6,823 bases of DNA from Crenothrix polyspora (GCA_945903675.1 CAMDOP010000178.1:1-6823); one strand, 5' to 3'; counted from the first letter of the stretch, positions 1 through 6,274 are shown. Numbers and translations: made by a program. The notes: generated by a model from the sequence alone, not told the origin.

Positions 1-18
1 ACATGATAACCGACTGGG

Positions 19-45
19 GAGTTGCCCAACTCTGCTGTTAAACAG
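19..45. repeat. Two adjacent short hairpins at the left edge
   Basis: GAGTTG-CC-CAACTC (19-32) is a perfect inverted repeat, followed directly by CTGTT-A-AACAG (35-45). Both sit inside a weak outer pairing, CCGA (10-13) with TCGG (49-52), giving a small cruciform-like layout. It may be the end of an element lying mostly outside the window. The stems are short, so chance is possible. Confidence 0.35.
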
Positions 46-214
46 TAATCGGCTAAATCTGGCGTTTGTTATATTTTTAAACCGCATGAATAAAGAATAT
101 ATCTTTAGTTTTTTGGTCTAATTTAAATTGCTCTTTTTGGCGGTTAGTGACAGTTGGTTCGCTAAAATCGACGGTCCGCTTTCCGAGAGGAGTCGGACGG
201 TAAAATATTGAGAT

Positions 215-292
215 CCGATGACCGCTGTGTGCCAACAGCAGTCATAGGCTTCCTATAGCTGACCGTTCGGTTCCCCCCACAAAGCAGTCAGC
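215..292. repeat. Pair of related inverted-repeat elements (TGACCG...GCAGTCA)
   Basis: Two successive units share the ends TGACCG and GCAGTCA. Unit 1 (215-248) folds into a long hairpin: ATGAC (218-222) pairs with GTCAT (241-245) and GCTGT (224-228) with ACAGC (235-239), with one C/A mismatch between the two blocks and a 6-base loop. CC (215-216) pairs with GG (247-248) beyond a second mismatch. Unit 2 (258-292) has GCTGAC pairing with GTCAGC around a more degenerate centre. A small hairpin ATAGG-CTT-CCTAT (244-256) joins them, and GTCCG (174-178) with CGGAC (194-198) pairs just upstream. The layout suggests a dispersed intergenic repeat family of REP/MITE-like type. Assignment to a named family is not possible from the window alone. 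Confidence 0.5.
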
Positions 293-888
293 CAGAGACA
301 GACAGCCAAATATTCATACGGAACGCTCAGAGGCAGTACCGCCCAGAGATAAGGCCTAACTGGAAAGAAACTGTTCCGATTTTCTGTCACCGCCGCTGGC
401 TTTAGGCTCAACTCGTCGCCCTAACTATTCTTGAATGCGTTGCTTAAACTGGTCATTGCCTAACACTCATGCTTTATTGGTTACCTCTCTGATTTCGGTA
501 ATACAATTTTCGGAAAGTTTATTCTTGAATAATTCGTGATAGGCAGCCTGACGAAGTTAATAGATAGGCTTCAGAATCAATAATTGTCGCTTTTTAGAGG
601 CCTTCACAGAGTGTGCCAGTGCGTTGGTAGCAAATAGTTGTAATATTGCAAATATGCCTAATAGCTAGTCTGCCCCCATTGATTATTGATTATTGCATTG
701 ATTTATTGAAATCCCGATAAACATGGCCGAGTAAAACGCGTTGTCGACTGGCCCATTCAAGTTTTCATAGATTTGTGGATCAGGGTGTTTATCCAGTTAT
801 CTGGGACATCCTGGAGATTTCAATATTCATACAAACAAATGATTCGAACAAAGCGACTCCTATCGTCGGCGCATTCTATGGCTCTAAT

Positions 889-3800
889 CTATCTTGTGGG
901 TTGTTTTTCTGCTTCAATTTGATAGCAAGGTTTATCGTCAGGATAACGTCGCACAAAGGGTCTTAGCGTGACTCTAATAGGATGGGGATCTGTATTGCCT
1001 TCACTCGTCCAAAGCTTTACCAAAGCAGTTTCATCGTGAATACAGACTTTTTGCGCTTTATCCCAATATCGCCCCATGTCATCACAATTCTTTTGGTTTG
1101 AATTAGAATCAGTTAATGAGGCATTAGAAGAAGTTGGATCGGAATTTTCGGTTTTTTCCGGTTCTTTAGGTTGTAAAACATCGACTGGATGATTAGTGAG
1201 TATTTTTTCTTTTTCCTGCTCTTCAACTTTTTCATCATTATCTACGTATTTGTTCCATGTGTTGCCTGCTGCGGGTTCTACGCATTGAAATGTCGCCATC
1301 ACCCCTTTCATATCCGGCAACACTTCAATGTTATCGGCTAGCTGATTGTTTAGCATGACCACCGTGCTGCGCCATAATCGCTCACCTTCCAGTAATACGA
1401 CACCTTTTCGGCCAATTTCAATGTATTGATTGTGATCGCCTTGATAATTTAAGTTTAACAGATGGGGATTTTTAAATACTTCAAACTTGAGTTTTTGATT
1501 GATTTCATGCCCGTGCCCAGGAACTTTGATGCTAAAAAGCGGTGATTTGCTATCGCTTTTATCGCAAAGAGTAGAAATACCAGCGCCTAATTTTGGCTCG
1601 GTTTTCCAACATTTATTCACTTGTACTGTGACCGAACGCCACCAGCTTGGAATTGAAATGACCGCGCTTAGCGAGTGATGGCTTGGGAGTTGTCGAAACT
1701 CGGAGTTGTCAGATAAATCTTGGCTACCTGCCAATCGAGGCTTTATAACCCAACCAAAGCGGGTTGCGGTATTGGGATCCGCCTTATTCTCATATTGCCA
1801 ATCACCAAAACCGACCACCAACGGATGCCGTTCCACTAGCTCCAATTCTTTTTCGACCGTGCTTAATTTTTGTATCAGCGCTTCAACTTTGTTGCCGCCT
1901 CCCAGCAAAGCGGCGTTAACTAGGCTGTATAACTGTTGTTTTTGTTTGTTGAGCAGCGCAATGTGCTGAGTTTGGGTTTGCGGGGTCACTGCATAGGAAA
2001 AGGTTTGTGATATATCCTTTTCAAGATCGTTTATTAACGTATCTTCTCCACTCTTTTTTTTAGTCAGCACCAAGCGACATTTTTGCATATCGCATCCTTC
2101 GACCGACATATTAAAGTATTTGTTTAGTTGATCAAACTCTTTAGCCTGATAACTTACCATCAGTAGCTTGAGACTATCTAGCTGACGATTAAGACCTTCA
2201 TCCGGATGAGGGGACTGGTTCTGTGCTGGTGGGCAATTAGTATATGTATAGGAAGAATCGATGTAGTGATAATCGTTTTGAGAGGCGGGTGGACTTTTGT
2301 CATTGAGATTTACGCAAACATAGGGTCTGGTCAGTTCTTCAATGACTCGTGGCATCTTCCAGGTTTGTTCTGGAAAAGATTTGACCAAGTCGCTGATTTG
2401 TTTTGGATATTGATCAACTAGAACAGACACTGCACTTAATCGATCGACTAAATTCATGACGACAAGCATGCGGTTGTTTGAAAGTAATTGGGGGCATTGA
2501 ATACTTGGCCAATCCTTACGATTAATGTGATCTTGATAGTTATCGTCATCAGCTTTTACCCGAACATCTCCATTTTTGAATATTATCTCTTTAGGCTTTT
2601 CATTTTTATCTTTTGGTAGTGGGCAAGTGTTCAAAATTTTGCTAATTAATTCTCCAAGTTCAGCGTCATTCTTTAAGTAATTGTGTTTTTTTAGCTCATC
2701 TTCTAATACCCTAGTAGTTTTAATTTTTCTTGTTTTATCAAGGTTACGTGGGTAGCTACCTATTAACATTTCAACTTCACAAAAAAATTTATCTGGGTGG
2801 TCTTTGCAATCGGAGTAAACAGTAGGCTCCTTAGCATTGCATAAAAATGAACGCTGTTGCGTATCGCAATCATCTGGCTCAGGGTTTAAATCGCAAGTGA
2901 TTTCCTCTGTTTTAAAACCTTCTGGTTTTATAAATTTAGGGTTTAAGATAAGTTTTTTTATTTGTAAACATATTTGTCCTCTTAAAAAAGCTTCAAAATT
3001 ACCCTGCTCATTAGCCGGGAATTGGTCTTCGAACATTTTTTCAGCTGTAAACATCTTAATTCTGTCATCAATAAGAGCATCCACCATGGTTTGAATTTCC
3101 ACCATCCAATCATTGAACAAGTTTTTCTTATTTTCGGGTGTGTTGTTGGTTTCAATATCAGGTGCCACTGTAACCAAAATTATCGCAGATGCATGGGTAT
3201 GATCGCCAGGAATAATGGCGCTGTCGAAATTTAGCCGGTATAGCGTGTTGCCTTCTATATCATGACGGTCATCCAGCTGGATGCGCATCATTTCGTTACG
3301 GACTATGTCACGGTAATCCTGCATATCTGCAAACGTATCGGCAGGCGTAGCGGTGATATTCAGTGGCGTTTTATTCAAACTGTTGGTTTCGGATTGTAAG
3401 GTAGGAAGGCTAGGTAGACCTTGTCCAGCTTTACTGCCGTCAGATTTACCTAGGTTTTCGGCCACTGTGCTATGCTTGGTTTTAACGCTGCTTACTCTTG
3501 CTTCAGGAATGACAAAATCTTCACGCGTGAGTACGGTTAGCTGTTTTTCAAGCCAGGCTTGTTCTCGGAACCGGTCATTCACAAGGCGTTCGCGGGTATA
3601 GACCTTGGGCTCATCAACGATAATATCGCCTTCGGTCTCCCAAGGAAAATGAATAGATTCCTTAACTTGAGCTAAAAAAATATTATCAGAAATATCTTCT
3701 CTATTAAGAAAATCCTTAACTTTATTCTCAGCCGCGATAATATTAGCGTCATTAAACTGATTATTCAGACCAAGTATAGAGTCCGTTTCAATCTGAATTT

Positions 3801-4494
3801 CACTTCCAATAATTGATGAAACTTTTATAAAAGACTCTTTTTTCGAGTGATTAAAAGTTATATCTGCTTTTGAAATTAAAATATGACGACAAATTTTAGG
3901 AGTATTTTGACTCTCTTTAAAATACAAAAGCCCTGCACCAAACACAAGCTCATACTCTTCACCGAACTGCTGTACTTTGTTGTATATACTGAAAAATTTC
4001 TTATAGATCTTACTTTGAACTTCAAACGTATCACGCTTAATTTGAAAATCGTTAACTTCTTTTTTATAGATTTCTAAATCATCAAGCCATTGATTTTTTA
4101 AATACTCTTGAAACTTTAATTCAACTTCTGGGTATTCGGTTAACAGAATTGTTTTACCATTTTTGATTATACTTTCATTTAAACAAGGCACGACACTTTC
4201 ATCGATCAAGCTATCTTTAATAATCCAATCTGTGACTGAGTCGATTAACGTTACGAAAATCGGTGGTTTTGGTTCTTTAGGTTTACCTATTTTTAACCAA
4301 TAATCGGCATCATGGTTGTAGTTCTGGAAAGTAATACAATCAAAAATATCGCATTTTGGAATATCAGCCAACCAAATGTTTTCAGGATATTGCTCGGCAC
4401 TTTCAATATCCCTTACAGGTTTACTTCTTAGTTTCGAAAATTCAAGCAGATACTCAAATATTTGTAAGTATTTTTGTTTCATTATTTCTGCCAT
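889..4494 (-). CDS. Large chimeric protein: SF1-helicase-type N-terminal region joined to an uncharacterised Cys-rich protein
   Basis: This is a 1201-residue protein of unknown function. Residues ~5-245 match, as far as I can recall it, the N-terminal non-catalytic region of very large COG1112-type SF1 helicases: LRSKPVRDI at ~21-30, then WL.DIP, a Pro-rich KPKEPKPP stretch, and YELVFGAGLLYF near 181-192 followed by RHILISKADITF. No Walker A (GxxxxGKS/T) or other helicase motif follows, so the motor is absent. From ~285 on the protein changes character: YTRERLVNDRFREQAWL (~299), DDRHDIEGNTLYRL (~415), a Cys-rich AT-rich section (~498-645), a probable coiled coil (~838-888), VVGFGDW and FGWVIKPR (~894-920), IPSWWRSV (~950), an IPT/TIG-like LLEGERLWRSTVV (~1036), an acidic Ser/Asn linker (~1101-1155) and a final KLWTSEG domain. 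About 18 cysteines in this part suggest an extracytoplasmic ancestor, yet there is no signal peptide. The start has only a weak ribosome binding site; M5 is an alternative. It is transcribed divergently from the XRE regulator. It could be a genuine fusion or a recombination artefact that stayed in frame. Confidence 0.85.
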   Translation of the reverse strand: MAEIMKQKYLQIFEYLLEFSKLRSKPVRDIESAEQYPENIWLADIPKCDIFDCITFQNYNHDADYWLKIGKPKEPKPPIFVTLIDSVTDWIIKDSLIDESVVPCLNESIIKNGKTILLTEYPEVELKFQEYLKNQWLDDLEIYKKEVNDFQIKRDTFEVQSKIYKKFFSIYNKVQQFGEEYELVFGAGLLYFKESQNTPKICRHILISKADITFNHSKKESFIKVSSIIGSEIQIETDSILGLNNQFNDANIIAAENKVKDFLNREDISDNIFLAQVKESIHFPWETEGDIIVDEPKVYTRERLVNDRFREQAWLEKQLTVLTREDFVIPEARVSSVKTKHSTVAENLGKSDGSKAGQGLPSLPTLQSETNSLNKTPLNITATPADTFADMQDYRDIVRNEMMRIQLDDRHDIEGNTLYRLNFDSAIIPGDHTHASAIILVTVAPDIETNNTPENKKNLFNDWMVEIQTMVDALIDDRIKMFTAEKMFEDQFPANEQGNFEAFLRGQICLQIKKLILNPKFIKPEGFKTEEITCDLNPEPDDCDTQQRSFLCNAKEPTVYSDCKDHPDKFFCEVEMLIGSYPRNLDKTRKIKTTRVLEDELKKHNYLKNDAELGELISKILNTCPLPKDKNEKPKEIIFKNGDVRVKADDDNYQDHINRKDWPSIQCPQLLSNNRMLVVMNLVDRLSAVSVLVDQYPKQISDLVKSFPEQTWKMPRVIEELTRPYVCVNLNDKSPPASQNDYHYIDSSYTYTNCPPAQNQSPHPDEGLNRQLDSLKLLMVSYQAKEFDQLNKYFNMSVEGCDMQKCRLVLTKKKSGEDTLINDLEKDISQTFSYAVTPQTQTQHIALLNKQKQQLYSLVNAALLGGGNKVEALIQKLSTVEKELELVERHPLVVGFGDWQYENKADPNTATRFGWVIKPRLAGSQDLSDNSEFRQLPSHHSLSAVISIPSWWRSVTVQVNKCWKTEPKLGAGISTLCDKSDSKSPLFSIKVPGHGHEINQKLKFEVFKNPHLLNLNYQGDHNQYIEIGRKGVVLLEGERLWRSTVVMLNNQLADNIEVLPDMKGVMATFQCVEPAAGNTWNKYVDNDEKVEEQEKEKILTNHPVDVLQPKEPEKTENSDPTSSNASLTDSNSNQKNCDDMGRYWDKAQKVCIHDETALVKLWTSEGNTDPHPIRVTLRPFVRRYPDDKPCYQIEAEKQPTR

Positions 4495-4561
4495 GACTTA
4501 GATGATTTGAACTAGCTAAAATCCTTAGGCTGGAATCCCTAATAAACGAGTAGGCCATAGT

Positions 4562-4590
4562 TTTATAAATCTATTTGTAAGTTTCGTTAA
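4562..4590 (-). promoter_or_regulatory. Predicted sigma70-type promoter of the large minus-strand gene
   Basis: Read on the minus strand, TTAACG (4585-4590) lies 17 bases from TATAAA (4562-4567). These match TTGACA at four and TATAAT at five positions. Transcription would begin near 4555, leaving a leader of about 60 bases that contains a weak hairpin TTAGG-N8-CCTAA (4525-4542). The -35 box lies inside an inverted repeat AAGTT-N5-AACTT (4579-4593), a suitable place for a repressor. Confidence 0.45.
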
Positions 4591-4591
4591 C

Positions 4592-4610
4592 TTATGCGCT
4601 CATAGCATAA
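4592..4610. promoter_or_regulatory. Inverted repeat TTATGC-N7-GCATAA in the divergent control region
   Basis: A perfect 6-base inverted repeat with a 7-base spacer sits just upstream of the large gene's predicted -35 box. Its arm length and spacing resemble the two sites at the XRE start, and the arm TTATGC agrees with TTCTAC at four of six positions. It may be a weaker operator of the same regulator or the site of another dimeric protein. Confidence 0.4.
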
Positions 4611-4612
4611 AA

Positions 4613-4638
4613 TTGATAATAAACTTAATGAATATAAG
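4613..4638 (+). promoter_or_regulatory. Possible promoter of the XRE regulator
   Basis: TTGATA (4613-4618) and TATAAG (4633-4638) resemble -35 and -10 boxes, but only 14 bases separate them, which is short. TATAAG alone may be the -10 box with a poor -35. In either case transcription would start just before or within the first ATTCTAC site, so a bound repressor would block it. Confidence 0.3.
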
Positions 4639-4648
4639 TAAATTTGTC

Positions 4649-4669
4649 ATTCTACGAATTACGTAGAGC
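4649..4669. promoter_or_regulatory. Operator-like site 1, ATTCTAC-N7-GTAGA
   Basis: ATTCTAC (4649-4655) and GTAGA (4663-4667) form an inverted repeat with a 7-base spacer. It is 33 bases upstream of a nearly identical site, close to three helical turns, so two repressor dimers could bind on about the same face of the DNA. It is most likely an operator of the adjacent XRE protein. Confidence 0.6.
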
Positions 4670-4681
4670 CAGGGCAAGACT

Positions 4682-4702
4682 ATTCTACGATTATGGTAGA
4701 AT
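4682..4702. promoter_or_regulatory. Operator-like site 2, ATTCTAC-N7-GTAGAAT, overlapping the start codon
   Basis: This is a perfect 7-base inverted repeat with a 7-base spacer. Its last two bases are the AT of the ATG at 4701. The position fits direct autorepression of the XRE gene. The site also occupies the place of a normal ribosome binding site (only GGTAGA precedes the ATG), so translation may be weak or the transcript may be nearly leaderless. Confidence 0.65.
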
Positions 4703-5027
4703 GTCAAAGCATTCTATCCCCTCTACTCTATTTGGACGTCGTTTACGTGAAGCGCGAATTCGAGTTGGTATTCCCCAAGACAAGCTTGGTGTGCTGATTG
4801 GAATGGACGAGGGTTGCAGTAGCGCCAGGATTAGTCGTTACGAAACAGGCGTACATGAGCCTAAAATCAATACAGTCGAAAAACTTGCTAATGTCCTTGA
4901 TGTTCCTTTAGTTTACTTTTACTGCAAGGACGATTCTCTAGCTGAGATTCTTGTCTGCTATTCAACTTTCGATGATAATCAAAAAAGTCAGTTACTTTTA
5001 TATACGCTGGAAATTGGTAAGAAATAA
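4701..5027 (+). CDS. XRE-family (HTH_3) transcriptional regulator
   Basis: This is a small cytoplasmic DNA-binding protein of 108 residues from ATG 4701. Residues ~10-70 form a Cro/C1-type helix-turn-helix: FGRRLREARIRVGIPQDKLG, a GMDEG loop, the recognition-helix segment SARISRYETGVHEP, then a helix with TVEKLANVLDVPLVYFY. The DEGCSSARISRYE arrangement is typical of stand-alone regulators of this family. The C-terminal ~35 residues are too short for a separate effector domain and probably serve in dimerisation. An in-frame TTG at 4644 would add 19 residues, but that extension is exactly the DNA holding the two operator repeats, so I take ATG 4701 as the start. The gene is divergent from the large chimeric gene and probably represses itself. 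Control of the neighbour is an inference from the shared intergenic region. Confidence 0.88.
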   Translation: MSKHSIPSTLFGRRLREARIRVGIPQDKLGVLIGMDEGCSSARISRYETGVHEPKINTVEKLANVLDVPLVYFYCKDDSLAEILVCYSTFDDNQKSQLLLYTLEIGKK

Positions 5028-5249
5028 TAATTCGTTAACCTGAGTTTTTTAATCTGCATCAATTATTTTCCGCGTTGTATAGAAATAAGGCCTAAAATTG
5101 AATAGGCTCTCAATATTGTACTGTCTCTCCATAATCTCATATTTATATTTTCAAGAGCAGCATGGCATAAGAATCTCTATTTAGTTGCTATTACGATATG
5201 GTAAATTTAGTTAACTTTTGACCTTAAAATTAAGTTCTTATGAGGTTTA
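5028..5249. other. Intergenic region between convergent genes
   Basis: This gap lies between the ends of the XRE gene and the small coiled-coil gene and holds no gene that I can see. It is AT-rich. The one structure of note besides the weak stem at 5089-5108 is an imperfect inverted repeat, AGGTT...AACCT (5243-5264), with ATTAA/TTAAT inside and one bulged T, overlapping the stop codon of the minus-strand gene. Confidence 0.5.
5089..5108. terminator. Weak candidate terminator stem between convergent genes
   Basis: GCCTA (5090-5094) pairs with TAGGC (5103-5107) around an 8-base loop, with one extra G/T pair outside. No good T-tract follows on the plus strand. On the minus strand it is followed by TTATTTCT, so it fits slightly better as an end for the minus-strand transcripts. 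The stem is short. Confidence 0.22.
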
Positions 5250-5501
5250 TTAAATTAATAACCTGTTTAATCCGACTATTTTAGGATTTGATTGTTCTTG
5301 CTTTACAGTCAGTTGGTGTATTTTTTCATTTGCTTTTTCAAGTCGCACCACTAAGTCAATTTGACTATCCTTCATCAGACACCGTTCAAGGTTCAACTTA
5401 TCGATAGTTTTATGGGCTTCTTTAAGATCCATCAGGATGCTGTGATTTTGTCGAGTTAACTCATATACCAATGATTGCCTTATTGGATTATTTTCTTGCA
5501 T
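5250..5501 (-). CDS. Small coiled-coil hypothetical protein
   Basis: This 83-residue soluble protein does not belong to a family I recognise. Residues ~11-69 are almost entirely predicted helix with heptad-like hydrophobic spacing (LVYELTRQNHSILMDLKEAH, then LVVRLEKANEKIHQL), which suggests a coiled coil and self-association. There is no signal peptide or membrane segment and a single Cys. The ATG is supported by a good ribosome binding site, AAGGA on the minus strand (5509-5513), seven bases before the start. The gene is 210 bases downstream of the exported-repeat gene on the same strand, with no clear terminator between them, so co-transcription is possible but unproved. The C-terminal end NPKIVGLNRLLI is not part of the coil. 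The reading frame is short, but the ribosome binding site and coherent helical pattern make it likely real. Confidence 0.65.
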   Translation of the reverse strand: MQENNPIRQSLVYELTRQNHSILMDLKEAHKTIDKLNLERCLMKDSQIDLVVRLEKANEKIHQLTVKQEQSNPKIVGLNRLLI

Positions 5502-5711
5502 GGAGAGATCCTTGTCTAAGTAAGGCAGTTAAATAGAATGTGACGAACTGTTTGTTATTCCGTTGTTTTTTTGTTTGACTCATTGAATTGAATTTTTTGT
5601 TGCTTTTGGTAAGTTCATTGTAGTTAGCTATGATTTAAAGACTTCTACCTTAACTGTGTATCTGTTTGTTAGATCTAACACCATGTTTTATTTCCTGTAA
5701 AAATACTAATT
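5502..5711. other. Intergenic region with a 14-base perfect palindrome
   Basis: No gene is visible between the two small minus-strand genes. TGTTAGATCTAACA (5667-5680) is a perfect 14-base palindrome lying just past the exported-repeat gene. It lacks a following T-tract, so it is more like a protein-binding site than a terminator. A half-site TTCTAC at 5643-5648 resembles the XRE operator arm but its partner, GTGTAT seven bases on, is poor. Confidence 0.4.
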
Positions 5712-5996
5712 TCATTCCACACCTATACTTGGATCTCCCACTATGGGAGTCGGTAAATCGGTTGCATAAGGATTGTTAGGGGATGATGGTGAGTATTTAC
5801 TTCCATAGTTGCCGTAGGGATTGTTAATCGACTCAGGGCTATATTTAGAGCCATACGTGCCATAAGGATTGTTAGTGGAGTCCACAGCATACTTAGAACC
5901 ACCTAACTGGCCAAGATGCTCACCATTAGGTCCACGTAGTTCTACAGCACTTACCGATGTACTCAGCAACAGCAAAGCGATTAATTTAATTTTCAT
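5712..5996 (-). CDS. Exported small protein with three NNPYG-type 16-residue repeats
   Basis: This 94-residue protein has a clear Sec signal peptide: MKIK, then a hydrophobic core IALLLLSTSV ending in SVSA, with cleavage predicted after residue 17. The mature part, ~77 residues, has a short VELRGPNGEHLG segment, then three tandem 16-residue units (residues 33-48, 49-64, 65-80) built on GSKYxxxSxNNPYGxY, and a Pro-rich tail. It has no Cys and no catalytic residues, and is probably disordered or turn-rich in the periplasm or outside the cell. Similar NNPYG/SPYSP repeat proteins are common, uncharacterised small exported proteins of proteobacteria. The start is firm: GGGAG on the minus strand (6004-6008) is seven bases before the ATG. 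The function is unknown; a structural or surface-associated role would be a guess. Confidence 0.82.
   Translation of the reverse strand: MKIKLIALLLLSTSVSAVELRGPNGEHLGQLGGSKYAVDSTNNPYGTYGSKYSPESINNPYGNYGSKYSPSSPNNPYATDLPTPIVGDPSIGVE
5757..5900 (-). repeat. Three tandem 48-base coding repeats
   Basis: The DNA units are 5853-5900, 5805-5852 and 5757-5804, each encoding one GSKY...NNPY block. The first two are the most alike around the NNPYG codons, and the last has drifted at its end (NNPYATD). In-frame 48-base units allow repeat number to change by slippage or recombination without breaking the gene. Confidence 0.75.
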
Positions 5997-6274
5997 GTTG
6001 CTTCTCCCGTTTTATTAAAAACACAATGTTTTCATTTTATGAATATTGCGACTAATTTTCCGACATAAGCTAATCCGAATAAGAATCCACCGTTTTCATT
6101 GTTCAACCAACTAACCAAGAGAGTTTTAGCCAATTACACTAATTACAACTTGATCAGTAAGAGTGACTAACCGATCTATAAGGTTTATGCTTCATGTGGA
6201 ATCTGTATCTGTTCATTGATTTCAGTGTAGCGCAATGTCTTCATTGCCAACAAACAAATAAATAGGGGACTTTT
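5997..6274. other. Divergent intergenic region upstream of the exported-repeat gene and the RHH gene
   Basis: This gap of 278 bases must hold promoters for both flanking genes, but none stands out. TATAAG (6177-6182) could be a plus-strand -10 box; the nearest -35-like TTGATC (6150-6155) is 21 bases away, which is too far. A direct repeat of AATTACA occurs near 6132-6148. The clearest structure is the hairpin at 6232-6247. Confidence 0.4.
6232..6247 (+). promoter_or_regulatory. Leader hairpin GCAATG-TCTT-CATTGC upstream of the RHH gene
   Basis: This perfect 6-base stem with a 4-base loop ends 16 bases before the ribosome binding site AGGGGA and 27 bases before the ATG. If transcribed, it would be a compact leader hairpin that leaves the ribosome binding site free. 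As DNA it could instead be an operator for the ribbon-helix-helix protein encoded just downstream. Both readings are inference. Confidence 0.4.

Larger units (their letters stand above)
1..888. other. Long non-coding stretch downstream of the large gene
   Basis: I find no convincing gene here. One frame is open from the left edge (bases 2-121, about 39 codons, ending in TAA), but its translation is not recognisable and could be chance. The short plus-strand reading frame beginning near 775 runs antisense into the end of the large gene, starts at TTG and has no ribosome binding site. The segment does hold structured DNA: hairpins at 19-32 and 35-45, a pair of related inverted-repeat elements at 215-292, an 11-base direct repeat TATTCTTGAAT at 426-436 and 520-530, and a TTGATTATTGATTATTG run near 678. 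It may be decayed sequence left by earlier insertions. No strong intrinsic terminator with a T-tract for the large gene is apparent. Confidence 0.6.

Noticed and set aside
2..121. Open frame from the left edge as the end of a gene
   Set aside because: Only 39 codons, unrecognisable residues, and the DNA is occupied by hairpins; length is compatible with chance.
350..470. Integron attC-like sites (GCCTAAC at 353 and 458, CCCTAAC nearby)
   Set aside because: No matching GTTRRRY partner at a suitable distance and no integrase or cassette arrangement.
775..966. Plus-strand 63-residue reading frame overlapping the end of the large gene
   Set aside because: It starts at TTG without a ribosome binding site and most of its 3' part is antisense to the well-supported large gene.
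1706..4077. Several plus-strand frames of 64-87 residues inside the large gene
   Set aside because: They are antisense shadows of the 1201-codon frame, lack ribosome binding sites and show no recognisable domains.
889..4494. Calling the large gene an active helicase or a named defence gene
   Set aside because: There is no Walker A, Walker B or other helicase motif, and no nuclease domain; only the N-terminal region resembles the family.
6177..6210. lac-like stretch TTTATGCTTC...TGTGGAAT upstream of the RHH gene
   Set aside because: The resemblance is partial, the spacing of promoter boxes is wrong, and it is most likely coincidence.
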